From Bacillota bacterium (GTDB lineage: Bacteria > Bacillota > Clostridia > Christensenellales > SZUA-584), in contig JAEYPS010000012.1 of NCBI GenBank assembly GCA_023410475.1, positions 46,471 through 110,470 of the forward strand: 64,000 nt of DNA, in the 5' to 3' direction. Under the pieces are notes generated by a model that saw only the letters and a list, made by a program, of their open reading frames with translations, did no database searches and had not been told where the DNA came from. Shown piece by piece: positions 32,031 to 41,364 of the stretch; position 1 is the first letter of the stretch; the number at the start of each line of letters is the position of its first letter. The translations under genes were made by a program, and so were the position numbers.

Positions 32031-34418
32031 ATGAATCAGAATCTATGGTTTGCCTTGGCAAATAATTCGGCGTTATTGCTGATCTTATTTATTGCCTATG
32101 AGGTTAGCTATCTCATTAAAAAGCGTATATGGCTGCGACAGATAGTAAGCGGGCTCTTGACGGCTGCAATTTGTATTATCATTATGGGAACTCCCTTCCA
32201 GTTATATCCGGGCATAGTTTTTGACACAAGGTCAATCCTTATAAGCGTTGCATCAATGTTCTTTGGGCCGGTAACGGCTTTGATAACCGCGGTCGCTGCT
32301 ATATTATTCAGGTTAAGCGCCGGAGGCGCGGGCACTGCTGCCGGAATCGCGGTGATAACGATCAGTATGATGATCGGACTTGCCTGGAGGCGCTGGTTTT
32401 ATCCTAAATCACAAAGACTGCGCGTCCTTAATCTTTTTATAATGAGCGTCATTGTTCATGCCGCTATGCTTGCCTGTATGCTTTTGATACCATACCCTGA
32501 CAACCTTAATGTAATAAGCAGTATTGCATTGCCGGTAATGCTTATCTATCCTGTGGCTTCCGTGCTTCTCTGCGCGCTGTTGATGATCCAGCAGGACCGC
32601 AAACGCAATCAGGAACAGCTTCGCCAGTCTGAGGAGAGGTTTCAGCTTTTGTTTAATAAAGCGCCTCTGGGATATCAGTCGCTCGATTCTGACGGACGGT
32701 TCATTGCAGTCAATCAACAGTGGCTGGATACGTTTGGATATGAAAGAGAAGATATAATTGGCAAATGGTTCGGGAGCTTTATTGAGCCTTCTTACCTCAG
32801 CATTTTTGATGAACATTTCAAGGTCTTTATAAAACAGGGCAGCATACACTGTGAGCTAGAAATGCTTGATAAAAAAGGCGACCCCAAATTTATATCTTTT
32901 GAGGGTAAGGTTGCTTATGATCCGGACGGAAAGTTTAAGCAAACACATTGCATACTGAAGGACATTACGGAGCAAAGAAAGATTGAACAAGCCCTTAGGG
33001 AAAGTGAGCGCAGTAAAACAGTACTTCTTTCACATATACCGGGCATCGCTTATCGGTGTGCTTATGACCGAGAATGGACAATGAGGTACATATCGGACGG
33101 GTGTTACACTTTAACCGGTTATAAAGCAGAAGAGCTTATAAATAACAATATCATGTCATATAACGATTTAATATGTGAAGAGTATCGTGAGGGTTTATGG
33201 TCTGAGTGGGCGCGAATAATCAACGAGAAATCCACTTTTAGAAGTGAATACGAAATAACAACTGCTTCAGGGGAAAGGAAATGGGTGCTGGAAATGGGAC
33301 AGCCTATATTTGACGAGCACGGTAATATTCAGGCTCTCGAAGGGATTGTTATTGATATCAGCGAGTCAAAGCAGCGTTTCAACCAAATTCAGTATATGAA
33401 CGACCACGACTTTATGACCGGCCTTTTTAACCGTAAATACTTTGAAGAGAAGAAAAAGCTGCTTGATATAGAGGAGAACCTTCCTTTATCGATTGTTTTC
33501 GTGGATATCAACGGTGTCCGTTTAATAAACGACGCTTTTGGACACTCGGCGGGAGATGAGATAATTATAAAGACGGGAGAAATCATTAGTCGCTGCTGCC
33601 GTGATAACGCGTTGCTGGCGAGAACCGGGGGAGACGAGTTTGGTATTCTCGTGCCTAACACCGATAGCAGCGAGGCCGATGATATGCTCCTATCAATAAT
33701 GAAGGCATGTGATGAGTATAATTCCACCATAGATGACAAGGCCGGAATTATCAATTTGTCGATGGGATATGGAGTAAAGCATACGATGGAGCAAAACATA
33801 AGCGAGATAGAAAACGAAGCTGAAGAAAATATGTATAAGCGCAAATTACTTGGCCAGGAAAGTCATCACAGCGCTATTATTTCGTCGGTTATGGCAACTA
33901 TGTATGCACGCAGTCAGGAGACAGAAGAGCATGCAAAGCGGTTAGCGGAGTTATCAAGGAAGATAGGAACACAGATGAACCTGCCGCAAAAAAGCCTTGA
34001 TGAACTGGAGCTGCTTTCTATGCTTCACGATATCGGTAAGATAGGAATCGACGATCGTATTTTAAATAAACCCGGTAAGCTTAACAAAGATGAATGGTCA
34101 TTGATGAAAAAGCATCCGGAGATTGGGTACAGGATCGCGAAATCCTCTCAGGAGTTAAAGCCTGTAGCGGAATATATATTATGTCATCACGAACGATGGG
34201 ACGGAGACGGATATCCGAATTGTTTAAAAGGAGAAAAGATACCGCTGCTTTCAAGAATATTGGCCGTTGTCGACGCTTATGATGCAATGACGGAAGACAG
34301 AGTATACAGAAAAGCTCTTGAAAAAGAAGAGGCAATTAAAGAAATTGAACGAAATGCCGGCAAACAATTTGATCCTAAAATCGCCCAATTGTTTGTTCAA
34401 CTAATAACGGCGAGTTGA
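32031..34418 (+). CDS. Membrane sensor with 5TM-LytS-type, two PAS, GGDEF and HD-GYP domains
   Basis: 795 residues from the ATG at 32031, behind GGGGAGGGG; the in-frame TTG at 32010 is upstream of that site. The first 190 residues are six or so membrane helices of the LytS 5TMR type (RSILISVASMFFGPVTALI, FRLSAGGAGTAAG), followed by two PAS domains (about 200-325 and 330-450), GGDEF (455-610) and HD-GYP (620-795). Intact motifs: ARTGGDEFG near 532, MLHDIGKIGIDD near 665 and HHERWDGDGYPNCLKG. No RxxD inhibitory site. It starts 36 bases after the preceding gene, so the two are probably one operon with separate sensing domains and the same two outputs. Confidence 0.93.
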   Translation: MNQNLWFALANNSALLLILFIAYEVSYLIKKRIWLRQIVSGLLTAAICIIIMGTPFQLYPGIVFDTRSILISVASMFFGPVTALITAVAAILFRLSAGGAGTAAGIAVITISMMIGLAWRRWFYPKSQRLRVLNLFIMSVIVHAAMLACMLLIPYPDNLNVISSIALPVMLIYPVASVLLCALLMIQQDRKRNQEQLRQSEERFQLLFNKAPLGYQSLDSDGRFIAVNQQWLDTFGYEREDIIGKWFGSFIEPSYLSIFDEHFKVFIKQGSIHCELEMLDKKGDPKFISFEGKVAYDPDGKFKQTHCILKDITEQRKIEQALRESERSKTVLLSHIPGIAYRCAYDREWTMRYISDGCYTLTGYKAEELINNNIMSYNDLICEEYREGLWSEWARIINEKSTFRSEYEITTASGERKWVLEMGQPIFDEHGNIQALEGIVIDISESKQRFNQIQYMNDHDFMTGLFNRKYFEEKKKLLDIEENLPLSIVFVDINGVRLINDAFGHSAGDEIIIKTGEIISRCCRDNALLARTGGDEFGILVPNTDSSEADDMLLSIMKACDEYNSTIDDKAGIINLSMGYGVKHTMEQNISEIENEAEENMYKRKLLGQESHHSAIISSVMATMYARSQETEEHAKRLAELSRKIGTQMNLPQKSLDELELLSMLHDIGKIGIDDRILNKPGKLNKDEWSLMKKHPEIGYRIAKSSQELKPVAEYILCHHERWDGDGYPNCLKGEKIPLLSRILAVVDAYDAMTEDRVYRKALEKEEAIKEIERNAGKQFDPKIAQLFVQLITAS

Positions 34419-34464
34419 TATAACTATAAAGGCAGGCGATGAGCCCGGCCACTAATCTATGAGT

Positions 34465-34935
34465 TTATTTGTTGATACTCATCTTTGAGAGCTTTCCCAC
34501 CCACATGTTTTCAGACTGATTCCCTGCAACAGCCTGTACATATCCGTCTTCATGTTTTATATCTCTGCCGTTCACGTTAGTGCCAAGAATTGTTAAGGAA
34601 TCGTTAATAATATCAGGTGAATACTCAATAGAATAATCATCTGTGGAAGATAGAGTGATTGAAGAGTATTCAGTTACGCCGAGATAGTCAAGAACGTCCT
34701 TTAAATACACGCCTTCCCACGTTTCTTTAAGTGTAGTGCCATCCTGTAGTTCTTTTTCAACTATTATTGTGACTTCGCGAAGCTTACTGTATTCAATACT
34801 GGAAAAATATGACGTATCAGCGCCCTTGACGCCTATGATCCATTTCGGTTCTACGATGACATCACCGCAGGAACATAAACAAATTGTAAGCAGCAATAAT
34901 ATTATGGCTGATAGCGAAAACTGTCTTCTATTCAT
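34465..34935 (-). CDS. Small lipoprotein with a molybdopterin-oxidoreductase-like fold
   Basis: 156 residues on the minus strand, start supported by GAGGTAAG. The signal peptide ends CLCSC, giving a lipidated cysteine near residue 23. The mature part contains TWEGVYLKDVLDYLGVTEYSS and LSSTDDYSIEY, which resemble the sulfite-oxidase-like fold (pfam00174) seen in small extracellular proteins that lack the catalytic cysteine and cofactor. It converges with the GGDEF/HD-GYP operon. Function unknown; a ligand-binding or periplasm-facing accessory role for the c-di-GMP proteins is only a guess. Confidence 0.7.
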   Translation of the reverse strand: MNRRQFSLSAIILLLLTICLCSCGDVIVEPKWIIGVKGADTSYFSSIEYSKLREVTIIVEKELQDGTTLKETWEGVYLKDVLDYLGVTEYSSITLSSTDDYSIEYSPDIINDSLTILGTNVNGRDIKHEDGYVQAVAGNQSENMWVGKLSKMSINK

Positions 34936-35606
34936 ATTCTTACCTCATATATTTGATTTTATTATCATTCATTTTTACTACCAAGCTAAACCAAGACCAA
35001 TCAGCGCAACAAGATATACATTGTTTGTTTTGGTCCGGCAATGAACGTCTTTTGTATAGGCCGCTCTTGTTCGACATACGCTCTTACTCATTTATACCAT
35101 ATTTAATCGAATGTTCCAAGTTAATATGTCGAGAATTGTGGGGATCTATACTAAAAGCCAGAACTTTATGGGCATGATATACCTTTTCTGGGCTGTCAGA
35201 ACGCGCATTTGCGTTTACCCTGATAATGTAGGTGAACTGTATGGAAAAACAGCTCCGATGCTTTATTTATGAAAAAGTATCGTGATAAATGCATTATGCA
35301 TCGACGCGCTGGGACTGTATCCAGTGCCGGGCATACGGAGTATTCGAATCGCGCTGAGAGCGGATGGCCGCACTGGCTGGGCACAGTTTACCGCTTTCCT
35401 CAGGTTTGATATGTAAACTGTAATACACATTAAGGATTTACGTTTTCCTTATGACAAGCTCAAGCGTGTTTTTCGTGTTCAGTCATACCGGGCTGTTGCT
35501 TTTATAACAAACACAACGAAAGACAAGAATGTACATTCATATCCATTATGATTTATTTTCGCGTGTTTTATAATCAAACTGAGTTGTTGTAAAGGGGTAT
35601 GTTTTG
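34936..35606. other. Long non-coding gap before the chitobiose cluster
   Basis: No frame above about 60 codons reads like a known protein. A plus-strand frame at about 35160-35400 is open apart from one stop and could be a decayed gene (MIYLFWAVRT, GELYGKTAPMLYL before the stop; IALRADGRTGWAQF after it). A perfect TATAAT lies at 35569-35574, with a weak TTATGA 17 bases upstream, and is the likely promoter of chbP. Confidence 0.45.
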
Positions 35607-38009
35607 ATGCGCTTCGGATATTTTGATAAAGAGAACAGGGAGTATGTGATAGAGCGGGCAGACCTCCCTGTGTCATGGACAAACTATATAGGTATAAACG
35701 ATATGTGCGGTGTGTTCAACCACACGGCGGGAGGGTATCTGTTCTGCGGTTCTCCCGAATACCACCGAATCACTCGCTTTCGCCCGAACGGCGTACCCAT
35801 GGATTTTCCCGGCCATTATATATATATCAGAGACGATGAATCTGGCGATTACTGGAGCGTCTCGTGGCAGCCCGTGGGAAAGCCGCTTTATGAGGCTCAC
35901 TACACCTGCCGCCATGGTTTCTCATATTCAAGATATATCTGTGACTACAGCGGCATCCACGCCGAGCAGACGCTGTTTGTGGCGCCTGACGACCCGGTGG
36001 AGATATGGGATGTGCGGATAAGAAACACCGGAGGAACGCGACGTTCGCTGAGCGTATACTCTTATCTCGAGTTCTCTTTTCATCACATTGATATGGATAA
36101 CCGCAACTTTCAGATGAGCCTCTACGCAGCCGGCTCGCGATATGAGAACGGCGTTATAGAGCACGACCTTTACTACGAGGAAGACGGATATCAGTTCTTT
36201 ACCGCGAACTTTGAGCCGGACGGATTCGAATGCCTCAGAGACAGCTTCATAGGTCCGTACCGCACAGAGAAAAACCCTATAGCAGTGGAGCGGGGAGTAT
36301 GCAAAGGCAGCTTCGAGAAGGGCGGCAACCACTGCGGCTGTCTGCAAAAGAAGCTTTCACTAGCTCCCGGAGAAGAGGTTCGACTTATCTATCTACTGGG
36401 AGAAGGCGGCATTGAGAGTGGAAAAGAGATGCGCGCCAAATACGGCAACGAGTTTGTCGCGGACGCTCAGTTCAAAAAGCTTCGCGCATTCTGGGATGAA
36501 AAATGCGCAAGGCTTCAGATTGAGACGCCCGACGAAGGGCTCAACGTACTAACGAACCAATGGACGCTGTATCAGAGCGAGATAAACGTTATGTTCTCGC
36601 GTTTTTCCTCCTTTATCGAAGTGGGCGGGCGCACGGGGCTCGGCTACCGCGACACGGCTCAGGACGCTATGTGCATACCGCATTCCAACCCCAAAAAGTG
36701 CAGGCAGCGCATAACAGAGCTTCTGCGCGCGCTCACAAACGAGGGCTACGGGCTTCACCTGTTCGAGCCTGTCTGGTTTGAGCCGGGCCCGAAAAAGAAA
36801 CCGTTCAAGTCGCCGACCGTCGTGCCCGTGCCCGACAGAGACTCTATAGTACACGGCATAAGCGACGCCTGCGCCGACGACGCTCTTTGGCTAATTGGGG
36901 CGATAGTCAGCTACATAAAAGAAACGGGAGAGTTCGATCTCGCGGATGAAGTCGTCACATACGCAGACGGAGGCGAAGGCACAGTCTACGAGCATATGCT
37001 TCGCATACTCGATTTCTCGGCGCGTGAAGTCGGCCCTCATGGCATCTGCAAGGGACTGCGCGCAGACTGGAACGACTGCCTGAACCTCGGCGGGGGAGAG
37101 AGCGCGATGGTCAGCTTTCTGCACCACTGGGCGCTCGTGCAGTTCGTAGAGCTCGCGGAGCATCTGGGCCGCTGCGGCGACGCTGAACGCTATTCGCAAA
37201 TGGCCGCGCATTTAAAGCGGGTCTGCGAGGATGCGCTGTGGGACGGAGAGTGGTACATCCGCGGCATAACCGCGGACGGCAGGAAGATAGGAACGCATAC
37301 CGACGTCGAGGGCAAGGTGCATCTTGAAAGCAACGCTTGGGCAGTGCTGTCGGGAGTCGCGCCGAGGGAGCGCGCGCAAAAGGCCATCGAGTCGGTCACA
37401 AAATACCTGTTTACGGAGTACGGGCTGATGCTCTGCGCCCCGCCCTACACGAAGCCCGACGAAGGCATAGGCTTTGTAACGCGCGTTTATACGGGCGTCA
37501 AGGAAAACGGAGCGATATTCTCTCACCCTAACCCCTGGGGCTGGGCGGCGCAGTGCATGCTGGGCAACGGGAGGGGCGCTCTTGAATTCTACGATGCCCT
37601 GTGCCCTTATCACCAGAACGATAAAATTGAGGTGAGGCAGTCCGAGCCGTACAGCCACTGCCAGTTTGTGATGGGCAAGGCGCATACGGCGTTCGGGCGA
37701 GCCCGCCACCCGTTTATGACAGGAACGGCGGGATGGGCGTATTTCGCGTCTACGCAGTATATGCTGGGTATACGCCCCGGCTTTGAATCGCTCGTTATCG
37801 ACCCGTGCGTTCCGCCCGAATGGGAGAGCTTTTCCGTCGTGAGGCAATGGCGGGGCGCGATATATCAAATAAACATCAGCAACCCGGACGGCGTCCAGAG
37901 GGGCGTAAGGCGAATAACGGCTGACGGGAAAGAAGTTTGCGCGCTGCCTGTACTTCCTGCGGGAAGCGTGTGCAACGTGGAAGTTGAGATGGGAGTAAAA
38001 CAGATATGA
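35607..38009 (+). CDS. chbP: N,N'-diacetylchitobiose phosphorylase (GH94)
   Basis: 800 residues from the ATG at 35607; almost the same length as Vibrio proteolyticus ChBP (801), which it matches along its whole length. The enzyme phosphorolyses GlcNAc-beta-1,4-GlcNAc to GlcNAc-1-phosphate and free GlcNAc in the cytoplasm. Signature segments: RFGYFDKENREYVI, WTNYIGINDMCG, SGDYWSVSWQPVGK, EVGGRTGLGYRDTAQDAM, the catalytic aspartate in GICKGLRADWNDCLNLGGG near residue 490, and GVKENGAIFSHPNPWGWAA. ChBP differs from cellobiose phosphorylase in the acceptor pocket; the close match to the chitobiose enzyme and the nag genes downstream argue for chitobiose. Overlaps the mutase gene by 4 bases. Confidence 0.93.
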   Translation: MRFGYFDKENREYVIERADLPVSWTNYIGINDMCGVFNHTAGGYLFCGSPEYHRITRFRPNGVPMDFPGHYIYIRDDESGDYWSVSWQPVGKPLYEAHYTCRHGFSYSRYICDYSGIHAEQTLFVAPDDPVEIWDVRIRNTGGTRRSLSVYSYLEFSFHHIDMDNRNFQMSLYAAGSRYENGVIEHDLYYEEDGYQFFTANFEPDGFECLRDSFIGPYRTEKNPIAVERGVCKGSFEKGGNHCGCLQKKLSLAPGEEVRLIYLLGEGGIESGKEMRAKYGNEFVADAQFKKLRAFWDEKCARLQIETPDEGLNVLTNQWTLYQSEINVMFSRFSSFIEVGGRTGLGYRDTAQDAMCIPHSNPKKCRQRITELLRALTNEGYGLHLFEPVWFEPGPKKKPFKSPTVVPVPDRDSIVHGISDACADDALWLIGAIVSYIKETGEFDLADEVVTYADGGEGTVYEHMLRILDFSAREVGPHGICKGLRADWNDCLNLGGGESAMVSFLHHWALVQFVELAEHLGRCGDAERYSQMAAHLKRVCEDALWDGEWYIRGITADGRKIGTHTDVEGKVHLESNAWAVLSGVAPRERAQKAIESVTKYLFTEYGLMLCAPPYTKPDEGIGFVTRVYTGVKENGAIFSHPNPWGWAAQCMLGNGRGALEFYDALCPYHQNDKIEVRQSEPYSHCQFVMGKAHTAFGRARHPFMTGTAGWAYFASTQYMLGIRPGFESLVIDPCVPPEWESFSVVRQWRGAIYQINISNPDGVQRGVRRITADGKEVCALPVLPAGSVCNVEVEMGVKQI

Positions 38010-39418
38010 TCAGATTCGGTACGGGCGGATGGCGCGCTATTATAGGAGAAGAATTCACAAAGAGCAACGTCCAGCTGCTGTGCGCGGCCATGTGCAAGAT
38101 GATGCGCGAGCAGGGCTTGCACAAACGAGGCATATGTATCGGCTATGACAGGCGCTTTTTATCTCGGGAAGCGGCTCAGTGGGCTGCGGAGGTGTTTGCG
38201 GGAGAGGGCGTCCACTGCATGCTGCTCGACCGTGAAGCCCCGACGCCGCTTATAATGTATACTGTGCGCGAATACGCGCTGCCCTACGGAATGGCAGTTA
38301 CGGCCAGCCACAATCCCGCTCTTTACAACGGCATAAAGGTATTTACCGAAGGCGGGCGCGACGCTACTGAGCAGGTAACAGGCGAGCTTGAGCGCCATAT
38401 CGAGGCGCTTGAGGGCAAACAAATACCTGTCGTACCGTATGCTGAGGCTCTCGAAAACGGATCCGCGAGAGTGATAAACACATGCAACTCATATCTTGAC
38501 AGCATACTGGCGCTCGTCGATGTTGAGTCGATAAAAAACGCACACCTCAAGATAGCTCTCGACCCTATGTACGGCGTAAGCAGAACGAGTCTGCAGACCA
38601 TACTGCTCACAGCGCGCTGCGAGGTGGAGGTTATACACGAGAGGCACGACACGCTGTTCGGGGGCAGGCTGCCGTCTCCTACGCTCCAGACGCTGAACGC
38701 TCTCTCGCGCTTTGTAGTTGAATCAAACTGCGACCTCGGCATAGCCACGGACGGAGACGCGGACCGCATAGGAGTGATAGACGATACGGGATATTTTGTG
38801 CACCCAAATAAGATACTCGTTTTGCTCTATTATTATCTTATGGCATACCGCGGCTGGAAGGGAGCGGCCGTGCGCAACAACTCTACGACGCACCTGCTTG
38901 ACCGAGTGGCGGAGGGCTACAAAGAGACATGCTACGAAGTTCCGGTCGGGTTCAAGCACATATCCGCGAAGATGCAGCAGGCGGATGCTCTTATAGGCGG
39001 AGAATCGTCGGGAGGCTTTACGGTGCGCGGCCATATACCCGGCAAAGACGGGATCTACGCCGCCGCGCTGCTCGTAGAGATGGTGGCAAAGACCGGCAAG
39101 ATGCTGTCAGAGATATACCGCGAGATAACGGGCCGCTTCGGAGAGCTTCATATGGCGGACGCCGATTTTACGATGACTGCCGCAAGGAAACAGCAGCTTA
39201 TAAGCCTGCTGTTTGAAGAAAAAGCGCTGCCCGCGTTCCCGTTCGAAATAGAACGTATATCGTATGAGGACGGATGCAAGGTATATTTCAAAAACGGCGG
39301 CTGGGTTATATGCCGCTTCTCGGGAACGGAACCTCTGCTGCGTATGTGTGCCGAGATGCCGCAAGAACAGGACGCGCAAAGCTGCATCGGCATCTGGAGA
39401 GAATTCTTGGAGCTGTAG
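38006..39418 (+). CDS. Phosphohexomutase, probably GlcNAc-1-P to GlcNAc-6-P
   Basis: 470 residues. All four motifs of the alpha-D-phosphohexomutase family are intact: catalytic serine in MAVTASHNPALYNGIKVF near residue 100, metal loop ATDGDADRIGVID near 250, sugar loop GGESSGGF near 330, and phosphate loop CRFSGTEPLLRM near 435. The family includes phosphoglucomutase, phosphomannomutase and GlcNAc-phosphate mutase. Translational coupling with chbP and the nagA gene 34 bases downstream make conversion of GlcNAc-1-phosphate (the phosphorylase product) to GlcNAc-6-phosphate (the NagA substrate) the best-supported role. Confidence 0.9.
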   Translation: MIRFGTGGWRAIIGEEFTKSNVQLLCAAMCKMMREQGLHKRGICIGYDRRFLSREAAQWAAEVFAGEGVHCMLLDREAPTPLIMYTVREYALPYGMAVTASHNPALYNGIKVFTEGGRDATEQVTGELERHIEALEGKQIPVVPYAEALENGSARVINTCNSYLDSILALVDVESIKNAHLKIALDPMYGVSRTSLQTILLTARCEVEVIHERHDTLFGGRLPSPTLQTLNALSRFVVESNCDLGIATDGDADRIGVIDDTGYFVHPNKILVLLYYYLMAYRGWKGAAVRNNSTTHLLDRVAEGYKETCYEVPVGFKHISAKMQQADALIGGESSGGFTVRGHIPGKDGIYAAALLVEMVAKTGKMLSEIYREITGRFGELHMADADFTMTAARKQQLISLLFEEKALPAFPFEIERISYEDGCKVYFKNGGWVICRFSGTEPLLRMCAEMPQEQDAQSCIGIWREFLEL

Positions 39419-39452
39419 CCTTGAGGCATGACAGAGGCAAAGAAAGAGATAT

Positions 39453-40577
39453 ATGCTGATTAAAGGTATCAAATATTACGGCGATGATTTTCGTTTTCAT
39501 TACGGGAATATCGAGATAGCAGATGGCCGGTTCGCACGCGTCACGGAGCGCGGCGCGCCGCCTGAGGGTTGCGACTGTATGCTGCCGGGACTGATAGACA
39601 TACATGTTCACGGCAGCAGCGGCGCCGACTTTTCGGACGGGGATTACGACGGCCTTGTTACAATGGCGCGGTTTCTCGCGCGGGAAGGAACTACGGGCTT
39701 CAGTGCCACGTCCATAACGCTGCCCGAGCAAACGATCGCTAAAGCGTATAAAGCCGCGGCGCGGCTTCGCGGCAGCGAGCCGGCGGGCTGCGCGCGTATA
39801 CTCGGGATCACGATGGAAGGCCCGTTCTTCAATGAAAAGAAAAAAGGCGCTCAATCGGGTGAGTATCTGCGGTTGCCCGATGTATCGCTTTTTGAGAGAC
39901 TGCAAAAAGCGGCGGACGGCATGATACACTTAATCTGCGTTGCTCCTGAGCTTGAGGGAGCTGTAGAGTTCATTCAAGCGGTCAGCCGCACCGGCGTAAC
40001 GGTCGCCGCCGCGCATACCGAAGCTGATTATGAAGAAGCCGTATCAGGATTCGACAGCGGCATAACACACCTTACGCACCTGTTTAACGCTATGCCGCCT
40101 TTTCTGCACCGCGAGCCCGGTATTATAGGCGCCGCGGCCGAGCGCTCCGAAGTCACAGCGGAGCTAATCTGCGACGGCGTACACGTGCACCCGTCAGCCG
40201 TAAGAGCCGCGTTTAAGCTGTTCGGGGCAGGGCGCATCTGCCTTGTAAGTGACGCGGTTGCCGCCTGCGGAACGAGTGGCGGCTGCATGCTGGGCGGGCA
40301 GAGAGTAACCGTAAGCGAAGGCAGGGCGGCGCTATCAGACGGCACCATCGCTGGGTCCGTTCTGACGCTGTTCGATTGTTTAAAAAAGGCTGTCGCCTTC
40401 GGCATCGCCCCCGAAGACGCCGTGCGCTGCGCGGCCGCCAATCCCGCACGAGTACTGGGAATAGACGATACGGGAATCATAGCGGAGGGAAAGCGCGCCG
40501 ATTTTCTAATATGCGGTGACGACTTTAAGCTTAAGGATGTTTATATATCGGGAAAACGACTGGAAAGGACACAATAG
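39453..40577 (+). CDS. nagA: N-acetylglucosamine-6-phosphate deacetylase
   Basis: 374 residues. It removes acetate from GlcNAc-6-phosphate in the cytoplasm. The amidohydrolase metal motif is DIHVHGSSGADFSD near residue 50, the metal-binding glutamate is in GITMEGPFFNEKKKGAQ near 128, and further ligands are in AAHTEADYEEA and THLFNAMPPFLHREPG near 210. The catalytic aspartate is in CLVSDAVAACG near 268. It ends one base before nagB. Confidence 0.95.
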   Translation: MLIKGIKYYGDDFRFHYGNIEIADGRFARVTERGAPPEGCDCMLPGLIDIHVHGSSGADFSDGDYDGLVTMARFLAREGTTGFSATSITLPEQTIAKAYKAAARLRGSEPAGCARILGITMEGPFFNEKKKGAQSGEYLRLPDVSLFERLQKAADGMIHLICVAPELEGAVEFIQAVSRTGVTVAAAHTEADYEEAVSGFDSGITHLTHLFNAMPPFLHREPGIIGAAAERSEVTAELICDGVHVHPSAVRAAFKLFGAGRICLVSDAVAACGTSGGCMLGGQRVTVSEGRAALSDGTIAGSVLTLFDCLKKAVAFGIAPEDAVRCAAANPARVLGIDDTGIIAEGKRADFLICGDDFKLKDVYISGKRLERTQ

Positions 40578-40578
40578 C

Positions 40579-41334
40579 ATGCGGTTTTATGTGGTTAAAG
40601 ATACTGAAGAAATAGGGCAGGAGGCGGCGAATATATTTGCAGAACTGATAGCCGGAAAGCCGAACTGCGTACTCGGACTCGCCACAGGCTCGACACCGGT
40701 TCCGCTCTACGAGCAGCTTGTTATGCGCAGCGCGGCTGGCAAAATAAATTTTTCTCAGGTAAAAACCGTAAACCTTGACGAATACGTAGGGCTCAGCGTG
40801 GATCATCCCCAAAGCTACCGTTACTTCATGCAGCGGCATCTGTTCGACCATATATCGATAAACCCATCAAATACTTCTCTTCCGGACGGGCTTTCGGGTG
40901 ACCTTCCCGCAATGTGTAAAGAATACGACGCTCAGATAGTAAGGTGGGGCGGAATAGACCTGCAGCTTTTAGGTATCGGCCACAACGGACATATAGGCTT
41001 CAACGAGCCGGGCACGTTTTTTACGCTAAAGACGCATGTGGTTAATATCTCTGAGCGCACAAGGGCGGCAAACGCTCGGTTTTTCGGGGACGATCCAAAA
41101 AGCGTTCCCTCACAGGCCGTAACGATGGGCATAGGCAATATTATGGGAGCCCGCAGCATACTTCTGCTCGTGTCGGGCGCAAGCAAGGCTGAGATACTGC
41201 AGCGCACGCTGCATGACGACGTATCGCCCGAGGTTCCTGCGACGGTGCTTCAGCTTCATCCCGATGTTACGGTTATCGCCGACCGTGAGGCTGCCGCCTG
41301 CGTTGAAGAGATGCGGCAAAAATGCTATAATTGA
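40579..41334 (+). CDS. nagB: Glucosamine-6-phosphate deaminase
   Basis: 251 residues from the ATG at 40579 with AAAGGA upstream; a longer in-frame start at 40516 lies inside nagA. It turns GlcN-6-P into fructose-6-P and ammonia, delivering the sugar to glycolysis. Signature segments: LGLATGSTPVPLYEQL near residue 33, VKTVNLDEYVGL near 65 (catalytic Asp), the IGHNGHIGFNEPG active-site loop near 133, and the C-terminal HPDVTVIADREAA. Length is that of the short monomeric Bacillota enzymes without the allosteric tail. Confidence 0.95.
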   Translation: MRFYVVKDTEEIGQEAANIFAELIAGKPNCVLGLATGSTPVPLYEQLVMRSAAGKINFSQVKTVNLDEYVGLSVDHPQSYRYFMQRHLFDHISINPSNTSLPDGLSGDLPAMCKEYDAQIVRWGGIDLQLLGIGHNGHIGFNEPGTFFTLKTHVVNISERTRAANARFFGDDPKSVPSQAVTMGIGNIMGARSILLLVSGASKAEILQRTLHDDVSPEVPATVLQLHPDVTVIADREAAACVEEMRQKCYN

Positions 41335-41364
41335 GGCGCATCAATAACCACCGGAGGTATGAAT

